DNA of 64,000 bases from assembly GCA_003427395.1 (NCBI GenBank), contig BFEA01000248.1, positions 1,364,290 to 1,428,289 on the forward strand. Reading direction: 5' to 3'. The stretch is from Chara braunii (Eukaryota > Streptophyta > Charophyceae > Charales > Characeae). The notes beneath the pieces were generated by a model. The model saw nothing but the letters and a program-made list of their open reading frames with translations, did no database searches and was not told the origin of the DNA. The translations under genes were made by a program, and so were the position numbers. Position 1 is the stretch's first letter; each line of letters begins with the position of its first letter. Shown here one piece after another: positions 1-10,006 of this stretch.

Positions 1-1700
1 TCCTGCTTCCTCACTCCAGATTTCTCTGTTGTGCACAAATTGTCCGTATTCAATCTCTCGAGTGATGGGAAGTTATTCGGGACCCACCAGTCCCGACACC
101 GGGCCCCTTCCGTGAACCGCAAAGCTCCGACCAGAAGGTAGCGCAGGGCGTGAGGTTGACCATCACATAAAAGCGTCCAGTAGATGGTAATATCGAACAA
201 GGGTGAGAGGGTGAGGAAACACTGCTAATTTAATGAGAGCATGAAGAGGGGGAAGACTGAAATTAGTTAGGGAAAGGTAGAAACAAAGAGTAGAATAACA
301 AGGGAGAGAGGGAGTTTTATTCGGGTAAAGCTGATACTTCGGGGTTGAAGTTGGGGGGGGGGGAGAGGATATGAACGCATCCGTACAAAGTTTCGAGAAT
401 TATACCTTGCCCTTGACTGCTGAAGCGCTGAATCTGAGTCTTCTTCGCAGAGAGATACCGTTGTTATCCTCCGAGTGCGAAGTCGAAGCGCCCCAGACAT
501 ATACTGAAGTAGAGACTGTCCGATGAGGATCGGGTCCGAGCAGATTGCTCTCCCAGACGTCACCAATGCGGTAACTTCCAGGATTGCTGGGTATATGCTG
601 TAGCCGAACGCCAGAAATGTGGCGTTACGCTGGTAATAGCTGGGCAGTTCTCATTTCTGAGTTAGGTGAGCTATGATAGCTGGAGTGGTTACGGGTAGGG
701 GTATCCGGTCACCACACAGGTCTTGTCGCGAGGTGGAGTGTTGCCTCACCTCAGTAATCATGGCGAAAGATCCTGTTACCCCTTCTCTTCTCGGGGAAGA
801 AAGGGAGGTTAGCTATGGTGAGATAGTTATTGTGGTCACGAAAACGAAAACGCAAGCAGCGCGGCAGCGCAGAATTTGCGGCGTCGCTGTGGCGCGCCCC
901 GGTACCCCCGTTCCCCTTTTTTTTGGATTCAGCAGGATTCGACCCCTGAGCAGGATTTTTTCGACATTGGTGGGTTCGAAAAAAAAAAACGCCTTTGCCA
1001 CACAGCTCGTTTCAACTCGGCGGGTTTTTGAGGTTGTGGAACTGTAGACAGGATTTCTACAGCACCTCTACTCTGACAGTTGTTGAAAAGTCGCTCGTTT
1101 TCACAAGCTCCCTATTGTGGTTTTGAGTTTTGGCCCGCGGCAGGCAGGCGGTTTCGAGTTGGAAACGGCGGTTGTCGAAAACTCATACCTGACACATGTC
1201 GAAAAGATTTGGGAAAAAAAGACTCAACACCTGGTGTGGCGATGCACAAATGTCGAAAAAAGAGTTCTTGACACTGGTGTGGCGAGGCCCTTAGAAACTG
1301 GGATGCAACGGACGTGCCGACCAAGTGTTTTTTTTGGTCATTCCAAACTACACCTCTGACATAAACGTAGTTGCCCCTAAATAAATAGTGTTGATACATA
1401 AGACAAAATAGGAAAAGAGGAGTACTGCCTCTTCGGCCCGATCTAGGCTGCCAAATAGCAGTACTACCCCATATGATGGATTTCTATTTCAAAGTTTTCA
1501 GACCTCCGTGAGAGCTGTATGCGAGGAAACTTGCACAATGTCATACGGTTCGGGAAAGGAAGAAGCAGATTTGCTAGGTCGTATGGTATCATCTGGAGGC
1601 CCGTAGCAGGTTGAAGAGGTGTGCTCTGCCCAAGAAGGAAAAGGAAAATCTCAGTTGTACTATCAGTAATGTTCACCACGGACGCTGGGCCCAGTTCCCA
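1..1700. other. no recognisable gene; simple repeats only
   Basis: No reading frame here resembles a known protein. The stretch holds short G-, T- and A-runs and a motif built around TGTCGAAAAA followed by TTGACACTGGTGTGGCGAGG (near 1,250-1,295). A diverged copy of that motif recurs near 2,773-2,815, so this is probably decayed repeat DNA. Confidence 0.5.
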
Positions 1701-1731
1701 GTATGCGATGTCTTTACCAATTGAAGAATGT

Positions 1732-1808
1732 TTTTCAGGGGACGCTGGACCCGCTTTCCAGCAGGTGTAGCTCCCCACCATCAGGCTGGAGCCACCTGTA
1801 AGACAGGT
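1732..1808 (-). repeat. inverted copy of the GGACGCTGG...GGCTCC hairpin repeat
   Basis: Read on the minus strand this matches the 3' core of the units at 5.05-5.73 kb (GGCTCC, TGGTGGGGAGC, CACCTGCTGGAAA, then CCAGCGTCCC). Here the core abuts a small hairpin, ACCTGT-AAG-ACAGGT. A further related core lies at about 1,947-1,985. Confidence 0.5.
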
Positions 1809-1945
1809 AGGAGTGCATGCTCTTATCATCACTCCTATCTTTCTTTCTTTCTTTTCTAAAGTTTTTTTTATGTTTTTTTTTGGTCATCACTCCTTATGGT
1901 CACCTGCTGTCGAATCGGGAGCAGTAAGACAGATTCTACAGGTAC

Positions 1946-1967
1946 TTGGTGGGGAGCTCCCCACCAA
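1946..1967. repeat. 22-bp perfect palindrome
   Basis: A perfect palindrome centred on GGGGAGCTCCCC with TTGGT/ACCAA outer arms. It consists of the GGTGGGGAGC core of the dispersed repeat family meeting its own reverse complement. Confidence 0.7.
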
Positions 1968-2117
1968 TAGACTGGAGCCACCTGTAATGTGTTTCAATTG
2001 TTGAATCTGGAAGGGACGGCCATTCAGGCCTTTTTCATTGCCATTATAGTATTAAGGGGAACCCGGTCTCAGCCACATCCGTGCTCAAGCCTCCAACGAG
2101 GGAACATGCGTGAGCTA

Positions 2118-2156
2118 CACCCACCAGCAGGTGTGATACCTGCTGGAGCAGGTGGG
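2118..2156. repeat. two-tier hairpin
   Basis: CCAGCAGGT and ACCTGCTGG form a perfect 9-bp inner stem around five bases, flanked by CCACC/GGTGG outer arms. The words are those of the same dispersed family (CACCTGCTGG). Confidence 0.5.
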
Positions 2157-2429
2157 TAATACTGGCCAGGGGTCAACTGGTAGCATCAGGACCGAGCTGC
2201 TTCGATGGGCCAGTTCCTGTGCCTCCCGCAGGCGTTTTTCTTAATTGAAAAAAAAAGAGAAAAAGAAAGAGCTCTGATGAAGCACTGCTCTACCGGCGAT
2301 CTACTTCGCTGTTCTCTAGGTTCGGCCATCACCTTCAGCTCCAACCGGGGGCTATCTCCCCTTGGAACATCAGGGAGCAGTGTGATTCCGGTTCCTCCTG
2401 CAGTCTATAAGGGCCTCTCCGCACCAACG

Positions 2430-2541
2430 TCGAAAGTGTACAATTTTCTACGGCCATCAGTAAAATTTTGACAAGTACACTTTCGGCATTTAGCCCCCTC
2501 TCGCCACACAGGCTGTCCAAATCCGGATGTCGAAAGTGTAC
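2430..2541. repeat. three copies of TCGAAAGTGTAC, one inverted
   Basis: TCGAAAGTGTAC lies at 2,430-2,441 and 2,530-2,541, and its inverse GTACACTTTCG at 2,475-2,485. The first pair can fold as an 11-bp stem. No function is assignable. Confidence 0.5.
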
Positions 2542-3444
2542 TTGTCGCTCGAATCCGTCCCGCATTGTGGCCAGGTGCATCCCAGGCTCAGCCAGCACGA
2601 GTGCAGACGAATGTGGATAAGTGCCTGATTTTCAAAACCTCTGAGTTGGGTTGGCGAGTTTCGACATGCTGCAGGTGGGCTGTTTCGGCTTTAAAAGGCC
2701 CGATGTTGAAACCGCTCGTCTGAACCACTTTCGACAAGGGAGGCTCTACACCCTGAATGGCAGTGAAGAATTGTCGAAAAATCAATTCTCGACGTTGGTG
2801 TGGCGAGGGCCTAAGTTTCAATAAACTAAACTTACTTGAAGTTATTTCAGTGTGGACATGAAGAAGGGAGAGAGAGTTGTTTGTTGAGGATTTCCCCCCT
2901 CCCCTTTTGTGTTCGAAATCAAATGAGCTGAGCTGAGTCTTTTAATGAAAAGAGAAGGGGTAAATAGGTCCACTTCAGGCATCCTTCGAATACAACACAT
3001 CCCCACCCAACCCGAAAGCTGGGCTGGATACATTCACTCTTTTCCTCGCTTTGGAGGAAAATTTGTGAAACCATCACTGAAATGAATTTAAACCACGAGT
3101 TCGCGGCCCCAGCCTTGCAGTGCGAAACTTGTTGCCACAAGAAAACGACGCCGAAACGTCAAATGCTGGGCCCGCCGTTGATAAATCCGATGGGGGCCCT
3201 GTTTTCTTTTTTGCGCCTCCAGAATTTGAGGTGTCAGACCCACGGCCCAGGTGTCCATGTGCTCGTTGTTTAAAACTGAAAACCTTGACTGCACCCTAGT
3301 TTTCCCCAAAAAAGAAGAAGGGAGAGAGAGTCTATTAAGTGAGGCGCCTCCGGAGGCAGTGGGAGGGCAACCTGTGGTGGTGGGACTGGTGTTGGGAGGA
3401 GCACGTGCGAACTACTGTTGACAATCTCGACTTGAAGCGTGAAT

Positions 3445-3490
3445 ACCTAAGCTCTATGGGCGACATCACCTAAGCTCTATGGGCGACATC
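3445..3490. repeat. 23-bp tandem duplication
   Basis: Two identical 23-bp units starting ACCTAAGCTCTATGGGCGAC stand head to tail. Confidence 0.85.
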
Positions 3491-4097
3491 GACACCAATG
3501 GGAGTGGGAGTTTCACTGGTCGCGGTGAGACCGTCTCCATTTGGATTTCGGGCGCTGAGCATTATCCTAGCCATACTCATGGGCTAAAGACTTCATGAAG
3601 AGTGTGTTACTTCATGACGGACTACTCTATAATATTTAGAAGGGGTAACTATGGCACAGTCATGAAAACAGTTTGAAAATGCACTTCAGGCGATGGCCCG
3701 AACATAACACACCCCCATGTGACCCTACTGGACCCGAAACCAAGCTTGTATACATTCGACCTTCTTTTTTTTTTCCGGAAAGCACGAACATTTGTATTGA
3801 AATCATTGGAAAGAGGCCGGGGACCTCACAATCCGGAAGTTTTGGGGCCATTTCCCAGTTTAGCCTCAAAGTAATCTGACTGAAACCGGGTCCAGCGTCC
3901 TTTTCTATTTTTTTTATTGAAACAACGGCGGACGCGGCATGTTTTGAGTTCGCAGAGGCAGAAAAACAGGCAGTCAGCAACTTTATCATGCCCTGAGTTC
4001 GAGAATGCGGTTGTAACTCAGGCCGACAGAGGTGTCAGGTGGCGGTTCCGTTCAGGCGGTTGAGGGTTATTGTTTGTTTTTTTCTTTTGGTGTCAGT

Positions 4098-4189
4098 TTT
4101 TTTTTTTTTTTTTTTTTTTTTTCGTGTCCGTGGTCTTGGCGGTGGGTTTTGGGGGGTGTGTTTTTTTTTTTTTTTTTTTTTTTTTTTTT
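4098..4189. repeat. two long T-runs
   Basis: T-homopolymers at about 4,098-4,122 and 4,161-4,189 flank a G-rich stretch. The poly-Phe/poly-Lys frames they create are artefacts. Confidence 0.9.
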
Positions 4190-4196
4190 CCGCGCG

Positions 4197-4330
4197 GCCA
4201 CGGCCGCGTAAGTCCAGGCCACGCCTGCGGCTGGGCCACGGCCGTGATGTCTAGGCCACACCCGCGGCTGGGGCACGGCCGTGATGTCTAGGCCACGCCC
4301 GCGGCTGGCCATGGCTGTGATGGGCCACAC
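4197..4330. repeat. GC-rich minisatellite, ~38 bp x 3.5
   Basis: Units begin near 4,197, 4,235, 4,273 and 4,308. They share GCCACGGCCGTGATG, TCTAGGCCAC and CCCGCGGCTG. The last copy is shortened and diverged. It lies inside the foldback element. Confidence 0.8.
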
Positions 4331-4372
4331 TGGTGGGAAAAAAAAAAAAAAAAAAAAAACACAACCGACTTA

Positions 4373-4805
4373 GGGCACGCTCACACTGCAGTAGCGAATC
4401 CGTATAAATTGCGAAAATGGGTTGAGCCGAATTGGGGTATTCGGGACGTTTCAGGTCACACTGCGTTCACACCGCGTTCCCATTTCGCTAAAGACACGGT
4501 CGCTACCATGCCATCAGGGTGCTGCTGTTTGGGGTTTCCAATCACACAGAAGTAAACCCAAATATAGAACGTACATGTTCCCTTTTCAACTTTGCATTCA
4601 TTTACGAAAATTAAATAAAAAACGAATAAGGATTTTGCGGTAACCTCTGGAGGTTACCGCAAATTCCTCAAACCCGCGGCCAGGCAGGCCGCTGACAAAT
4701 GGGTTTGCGAATGGGGTGTTTGGGGTCGGAACCACTCTGTGTGACCAGCCGTGTGCACATTTTTTTGGGAGTTTTACGGTTCTGGTACCCAGTGTGAGCG
4801 TGCCC
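4373..4805. mobile_element. 433-bp MITE, PIF/Harbinger-like (TTA duplication)
   Basis: Terminal inverted repeats GGGCACGCTCACACTG (4,373-4,388) and CAGTGTGAGCGTGCCC (4,790-4,805) are 16-bp perfect complements. Each end is abutted by TTA (4,370-4,372 and 4,806-4,808), a 3-bp target duplication of the kind made by PIF/Harbinger transposases. The interior has no coding capacity. A short palindromic stretch near 4,639-4,660 (GGTAACCTC...GAGGTTACC) sits in the middle. The superfamily call rests on duplication length and G-rich termini only. Confidence 0.75.
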
Positions 4806-5050
4806 TTAATGAAATCACCACCCTGACACCACTGCCAGCCTGAGTTACAACCGCCGTTTCAAACTCAGGCCATGACAAAGTTGCAGACTGCCTGTTTTTT
4901 CTGCCCATTACAAACTCCCATGTGACATAGACGTTTATATTTTTTGTAAATTAAGCTACATTCTTCTCTCAGTTTCACCTCACACTACCTACCTACCAGT
5001 ACTTTTTTTTTTTTTGTTTTTGTTTTTTTTTGTTGAACTTCGAGTAGCTG

Positions 5051-5726
5051 ATACCACTTAGGGAGGTGATAAGAGCAGCCACCCTAAGTGAGTCCCTGGC
5101 TGAAGGCTCCATCTATTGGTGGGGAGCTGCACCTGCTGGAAACCGGGCCCAGCGTCCCTCATATTACAGGACATATCAATCAACGACTGACAAATGTTTG
5201 GACAACTGACATATGCTGGTAGAGTTCACTGTCCTTCCTGTTGCCTGTCCCCCCGAGGCGTGGTGAGGGCAGGTGTACCCGACTTGAGATGGCAGGGCTT
5301 TTGGGCCTTTTGTGTTTGCTGATGACAGGGAGTAGTAAGGTCGGTGCCAGCTGCGGCCATAGGGAGTCTTTGCAGAGTGAAAGGTGAGGTTTTCCCCCCC
5401 TTTAGCCCCTGTACCAAGGGGGGTGTAGCCGCCATTCCCATCTTTTTTTTTTTTTTTTTTTTTATAAGCAAAACCCCCCCTGCAGTGCTAGTGCTGCTGG
5501 TAAAAGCAGGCAGCACTAGCACCCGGGAAGAGGCTCCATCTATTACTGGGGAGCATCACCTGGTGGAAAACGGGTCCAGCGTCCCTTTTTTTATTTTTAT
5601 TTTTATTTAAACGCTCCCCTACTAGTGTTAGTGGTGCTGACAAGAGCAGACACCACTAGCACCTGGGGAGAGGCTCCGTCTATTGGTGGGGAGCAGCACC
5701 TGCTGGAAAGCGGGTCCAGCGTCCCT
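5051..5726 (+). repeat. three ~106-bp hairpin-core repeat units
   Basis: Units at 5,051-5,158, 5,481-5,585 and 5,621-5,726 share an architecture. Each begins with a hairpin and continues with GGCTCC, TCTATT, TGGGGAGC, CACCTG and GGAAA, ending in CAGCGTCCC. The hairpin arms differ in sequence between units but remain paired. T-rich tracts precede units 2 and 3. Further copies occur near 1,732 (inverted), 3,880 (partial) and 24,165. This is a non-coding interspersed family, possibly SINE-like, although I cannot identify convincing Pol III boxes. Confidence 0.65.
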
Positions 5727-6174
5727 TATACAGATGTGAAATGGAATACATGAGAAAAATTTATGGGGTATTCCTGTCGGCATTGATTACCCTGGGCTCC
5801 AGGGAATTGACCGAGCAGGCCGAGGGAAGGAAGGGGGAACCTATTTACCCTACTCCGGCGACAGATACATCTTTCTACCCTAGTCCCTCCCTTCCCCTGT
5901 GCACTAGCCGTGTTGTCTTTGGCCAACTAGCTCTCTCTCTCTTTGCTGTCGTAGACTGTTTCAAGAAGGACGTGGCCGCCAAGACCAATGCTTCTGCCGT
6001 TCAACCTCCTGTCCCCACGGGAGTGGGCATATCCTGTGAGTGTGGTTTTGTCCGGGGGGCACCGGACTGCCACCTCTTTTCTTTACGTGAAGTACTCAGT
6101 GAGGGAAAGGGGGTGGGGCGGGAAGGGGTCCGGGAAGGCAGCAGGGGGGCACAAAGGGAAGGAAGGATCGATGT
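5727..6174. other. no recognisable gene; possible LINE 3' untranslated remnant
   Basis: A plus-strand frame of 155 codons spans 5,741-6,208 but has low-complexity Ser/Gly/Arg content and no domain. Because the adjacent LINE frame reads leftward on the minus strand, this interval could include the LINE 3' untranslated region. That is inference from position only. Confidence 0.35.
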
Positions 6175-6804
6175 TCAGCCAGTCTCCCTCTTCCTTTCTC
6201 TCTCTTGATGATCGTCTAAGCTGTCCCCTTCTCCACTCCATTCTACTTCTGCTATCCATCCTCCCCTTTCCCTTCCTAGCCAGTCCAGACGAAAGGAAGT
6301 GATTGCCTTCTTGATGTCGTTTTTCTGTTGGAATAGGTCCAGTTGTGGTCTCATTGCTTGCCATTTGCATGTTATTTCCGTCTGAATCTGTTGTTTTATT
6401 TGTTCCATGATCTCTGCTGCGTCAACTTGGACCTTATCTAGTGCAAGAAAACACCGTTGCCACCATAAGGCCCACAGCACCGTCCTCCCCCCCAACCTAC
6501 ACATATTGTCTTTGAAAGTGGGGATGTCTTCTGCTGGGTGCCAGTGGCCTGCCAGAATCGTTCGCCACAACCAGGGCCAGGGGACTGAGGCGCCCATCCT
6601 CCTCCAGATGCGTTCCCAGCTCCTCCAGATGAACTGAGAGACCGCGCACTGCATGAATACGTGCTCAATGGTCTCAGCTCTCTTGTGTGCTGTGTGCCGG
6701 AAAGGATTTAGAGCAGCGTTGGCACCATGGTAATAGTCCCCCCCTCTGTTCCAAAAATGTACGGTCCACCAGCCAATCATTCGTAGGCAGGCATCGGTGA
6801 ACTA
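6175..6804 (-). pseudogene. LINE ORF2 C-terminus (zinc-binding RT tail), frameshifted
   Basis: The minus strand encodes the tail of a non-LTR retrotransposon reverse transcriptase. From 6,804 leftward one frame reads HRCLPTNDWL and then CQRC. A second frame carries the partner ligands in ETIEHVFMQC, followed by a Trp-rich stretch. Together these form the CxxC...HxxxC arrangement of the zf-RVT domain found after the RT domain in plant-type LINEs. The switch between frames near 6,700 marks a frameshift, so this copy is dead. The sequence is cut at 6,804 by element A and resumes at 22,022. Confidence 0.75.
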
Positions 6805-9236
6805 TGTGACGACCAACCTCACACCCAGCGTGACTTCCTGATCGGAGTAGAGCGTGGGCCTGCAAGTGCCAAAAGGGTGTGCCAAGGATTTTTGGGAAAG
6901 TGGGGGTGGAGTCCCAGGTCAGAACTGAGATCTTCTGTGGCAGAGTTTTTCAGGGGCACGAGTGCCATTTGGCGGAGAGGGCGGACCGCCTCTGGTCATA
7001 AGGCAGATGGCATGCGCGGGTCACTCAAGGCCGGGCGAGCCATTGGTGCCGAGGACAGCGGTTCGTCGGAAGGTCCCTTCGGGGTGGGTGGGGTTCTGAT
7101 GAGTCGGGCCGTCGGGAGTTGCCACGTGGCGCCGGTCGTCGCGTGTTCGGGTTAGGCCTTCAGAACTCCAGGGTCCTCTGGTCGCCGCATCGTCGGCAAT
7201 TTCCGCAAGGCGTGCTGGGCCAGTATGGGGTTATGGCCTTCCACGGGACGACGCTGAGTTGGTGATACGGAAGAAGAAGACGGAAGGGAGGGAAACAGGT
7301 GGAGATAACGACAAATCGTGGTCCTGAGTGGGGAAATCAGAGCACCGGGGGTCGCTAGTGGTGGCGCAGTGAAACTCCCTCGGACACAGTCAATTCTCGG
7401 TTACGCAAGGGTATCTCTGTCGGAGGCCTTCCGCTATCCATGGGGTGAAATAGTCCGGATCATACAACAACGACTCCGAGCTCTCTGAGTGGGTCATTAT
7501 GTCATCGCAGAGTTGCGAGATGCCTACGGGCGTGTTTGTGGTTATGGCGGTCACCACGTGTGAGCACGTGCAGGCTGCGCGAATCAAGTCGCGCTTACAC
7601 GTGTTCGCACGGGATGACTGCTTCAACGCAGACCCTGGATCGCCGTATCCAATCAGACAATACTTTTGCAATTGTCGAATCGACGCACGGGGACACGTGT
7701 AAAGGCGCAAATCTGGTCGCGATTACACGCGTCTTCGCGCGGCGTTCGCTGGACCAGGCATCCGATTGTCTAATCACTCCGTAATTTTTTAGCATGCCAT
7801 AGGCAACAACCACAACAACCTAATCAAAAGATAAGCAAGAACGAGAACAGGATTACCGATTGCACAAAAATTCCTATCCTACTCATGAGTGCATCAAAGG
7901 CAGTAAACAAAGGCAAAGGCAAGAATCCGGTAGAAAGACAAGCAACCAAACATGGCATCCATACATCCATTCATTCAGCAACATACACACAGTGCATCTG
8001 ATATGGAAATCGCGAAGACAAGCGTGAGCAAAAACCCAAGTCCAGATTCCGAAAAACAAAAACGGCTATATCACCCGGTGCCGAAATCAAAATTTAAGTA
8101 CACGAGACAGGAGGGAGAGAAGATAAAAGAAACAGCAAATCCGCGTCCATCAACCTCAGCTCCCTCTTCCTCTCTCTCTCTCTCCGATGCGGACAGTCCG
8201 TCGTCGCGCACCAACCCACGAAGCCGTCACCCCTCTTAGTCCTCCCACACCCGTCAAGTTCGCCCGCGCCCCCAGTCCGTTGTGGCCCGCGTCAACCCCG
8301 CGCGTTTGGCACCAGCTCATTGGGTCGCCCGACTCCTGCTCTACTCACCTCTTACTTCACTCGTGTGCCAACCCTCTCTGATCGCGCAACCCCGAGCTTC
8401 CAACAGCTGGTTAAGAGAGCTAACTTATCGCACAGCCGGAATTTATAGCGTGCCTACATGCGCGAAGAGCACGAAATTACAAAGACTTAGAAAGAAGATT
8501 AGAGAGGGAGCGCCTGCGTTCTGCATGACCGGGCGGCGGCCGTGGGGGACGTAGCCGCTCTCCACGCATCGATCCGATCATGCAGACCGCGACTACCAAA
8601 AACACAGCAAAAGAAAGAGAAGAGGGGCGGGAAAGACGAAGCACAAGAAGAAAGATACAATTACAATGGTGCCAGCCCATAATTACAGTTACACACCTGA
8701 TTAAAGGCGCCGACTAATCAGAATTCCGTTGCAGCCGCATAAAGAAGCGCGTAAGCAAAAAGCGTCGCGCGGCAAAAGAAAGTCCTAATTACAAAATTCC
8801 TAAATTCCTATCTAATGCAAAAAAGCAAAAAGCACAAGTTCCGGAAAGAAAGTCCGAAATTTCGAGAGCCATCGGGGCTCGACAAAATTCGAAAAAGAAT
8901 TCAAAAAGAAAATTAAAAAAGAACGAAGCAAATTCCCGCGCGATGTCCACGCCCAAATTCCAAAACCGAACAAAAGAAACCACGTCAATAGTTATTAATT
9001 GCGCGCATGACAGCGCGCCAGCCATTCAACCGACCAATCAATCACCCGTCCCGGGACACGCCCAGTTCCGAACCCCACCATCGAAAAAGGAGTCGACGAA
9101 AAAGACGAAGAAGCGAGGGTACTGATGCAATTTCCCACTGATCCCGATCTCCCGTAATTGGCCTAACCTTCCCAGCTTAGGACCCATCATTGCAATCGCG
9201 CAGAAAGTCGCGCGCTACAGAACATGGTTCGTCACA
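6805..9236 (-). repeat. 3' LTR of element A
   Basis: 2,432 bp beginning TGTGACGACC and ending GGTTCGTCACA on the plus strand. It aligns co-linearly with 19,614-22,021 with scattered substitutions and small indels, a few percent by eye. Apparent frames in it (for example around 7,390-7,810) recur in the other copy but show no domain and are probably incidental. Confidence 0.9.
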
Positions 9237-9478
9237 TATATGACGCCCAGGGGGTTCCAATAATAGCAAGTTCCTGCTTGCTTGTTGACGCGTGTCCATC
9301 TCTCTAATCGATCGACATGCGGAGCTCTTCTCTCTATGCCACTTACCGTTCGAAGGAGTGTGGACGTCGTCCAACGTGGTAACACAACTCTACTACTAAT
9401 TCCTCAGGGAGGGTCATTGACAATCCAAGGAGGGGATTACATGTGTCGTCATTACGACGTGTGGCCATCAGTCATACA
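9237..9478. other. spacer between element A 3' LTR and its last ORF
   Basis: No gene. The polypurine tract expected next to the 3' LTR is not obvious. Positions 9,242-9,260 (GACGCCCAGGGGGTTCCAA) are repeated exactly at 17,013-17,031 inside pol. Confidence 0.6.
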
Positions 9479-10006
9479 TCAGCGAGCGCCGGGGAGGGGA
9501 AAGGGGAGACGGTACATGGAGGGGTGGCGAGGGGGAGGGTTGATTGGTAGCGAGGGAAGGAAACTCTCCATTCCGTCCACCGTCCCCAGAAGTTCCTGAT
9601 AGCGAAGGATCCGGTGAAAGCGGGGGAATCGGTTGCCCGTGTGGGGGAGGGACACGAGGTAGTCGGGGTAGAGGGTGGTAAAGGTTCGGAAAAGCGCCGC
9701 GTGGAAGTGATCGTGGTTTTCGCATGTGGGGATAGTCCCCGTAATCATGCAGTATACCTCGATCATATTGTGGCCTCGCCACGCGGCACTAAGGAAAAGG
9801 ATATGGAGGCAAAAGACAGGGAGGGCGCATCGGGTGGAAGGGTGGGGATGAACAATGACAACGAGGCGGGTAGTGTAAAAAAAGCGGAAGGTATCGATGG
9901 GGAAGGGATTGTTGGGGAAGGTGACGCGAGTGGTAATCTGGCGGAAAGAGAGGTGGTCAAGGGGACGGCGGAATAACGACCGGGGACGAAGTCCGATGTC
10001 CCGCAT
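9479..10006 (-). CDS. element A 3'-terminal ORF, unknown function
   Basis: A 175-codon minus-strand frame overlaps the 3' end of the acidic ORF in a different phase and runs towards the 3' LTR. The middle contains two modest hydrophobic stretches (around FFYTTRLVVIV and ALPVFCLHILFLSAAW), which might be membrane-associated. No domain is recognised and the start codon is uncertain. Its position after pol is where env-like or accessory ORFs lie in some Ty3/gypsy elements, but nothing in the sequence proves an envelope function. It could equally be a chance frame. Confidence 0.35.
   Translation of the reverse strand: MRDIGLRPRSLFRRPLDHLSFRQITTRVTFPNNPFPIDTFRFFYTTRLVVIVHPHPSTRCALPVFCLHILFLSAAWRGHNMIEVYCMITGTIPTCENHDHFHAALFRTFTTLYPDYLVSLPHTGNRFPRFHRILRYQELLGTVDGMESFLPSLPINPPPRHPSMYRLPFPLPGAR

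Larger units (their letters stand above)
3957..4905. mobile_element. foldback element with ~86-bp terminal inverted repeats
   Basis: The left arm (3,957-4,042) and right arm (4,818-4,905) are diverged reverse complements. Both contain GGCAGAAAAA, ACAGGCAGTC, GCAACTTT, CCTGAGTT, GGTTGTAACTCAGGC and GGTGTCAGG in matching order. Weaker similarity seems to continue outward by 20-30 bp on each side, so the true ends are uncertain and no target duplication was found. The interior holds two long T-runs, a 38-bp minisatellite, an A-run and a separate MITE. There is no transposase, so this is a non-autonomous foldback or long-TIR DNA element. Confidence 0.7.

Noticed and set aside
4039-4330. Poly-Phe / poly-Lys open frames
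   Set aside because: They are produced by homopolymer T-runs and a GC-rich minisatellite.
9479-10006. Calling the last ORF of element A an envelope gene
   Set aside because: Only weak hydrophobic stretches, no signal peptide, cleavage site or fusion-peptide pattern; left as unknown.
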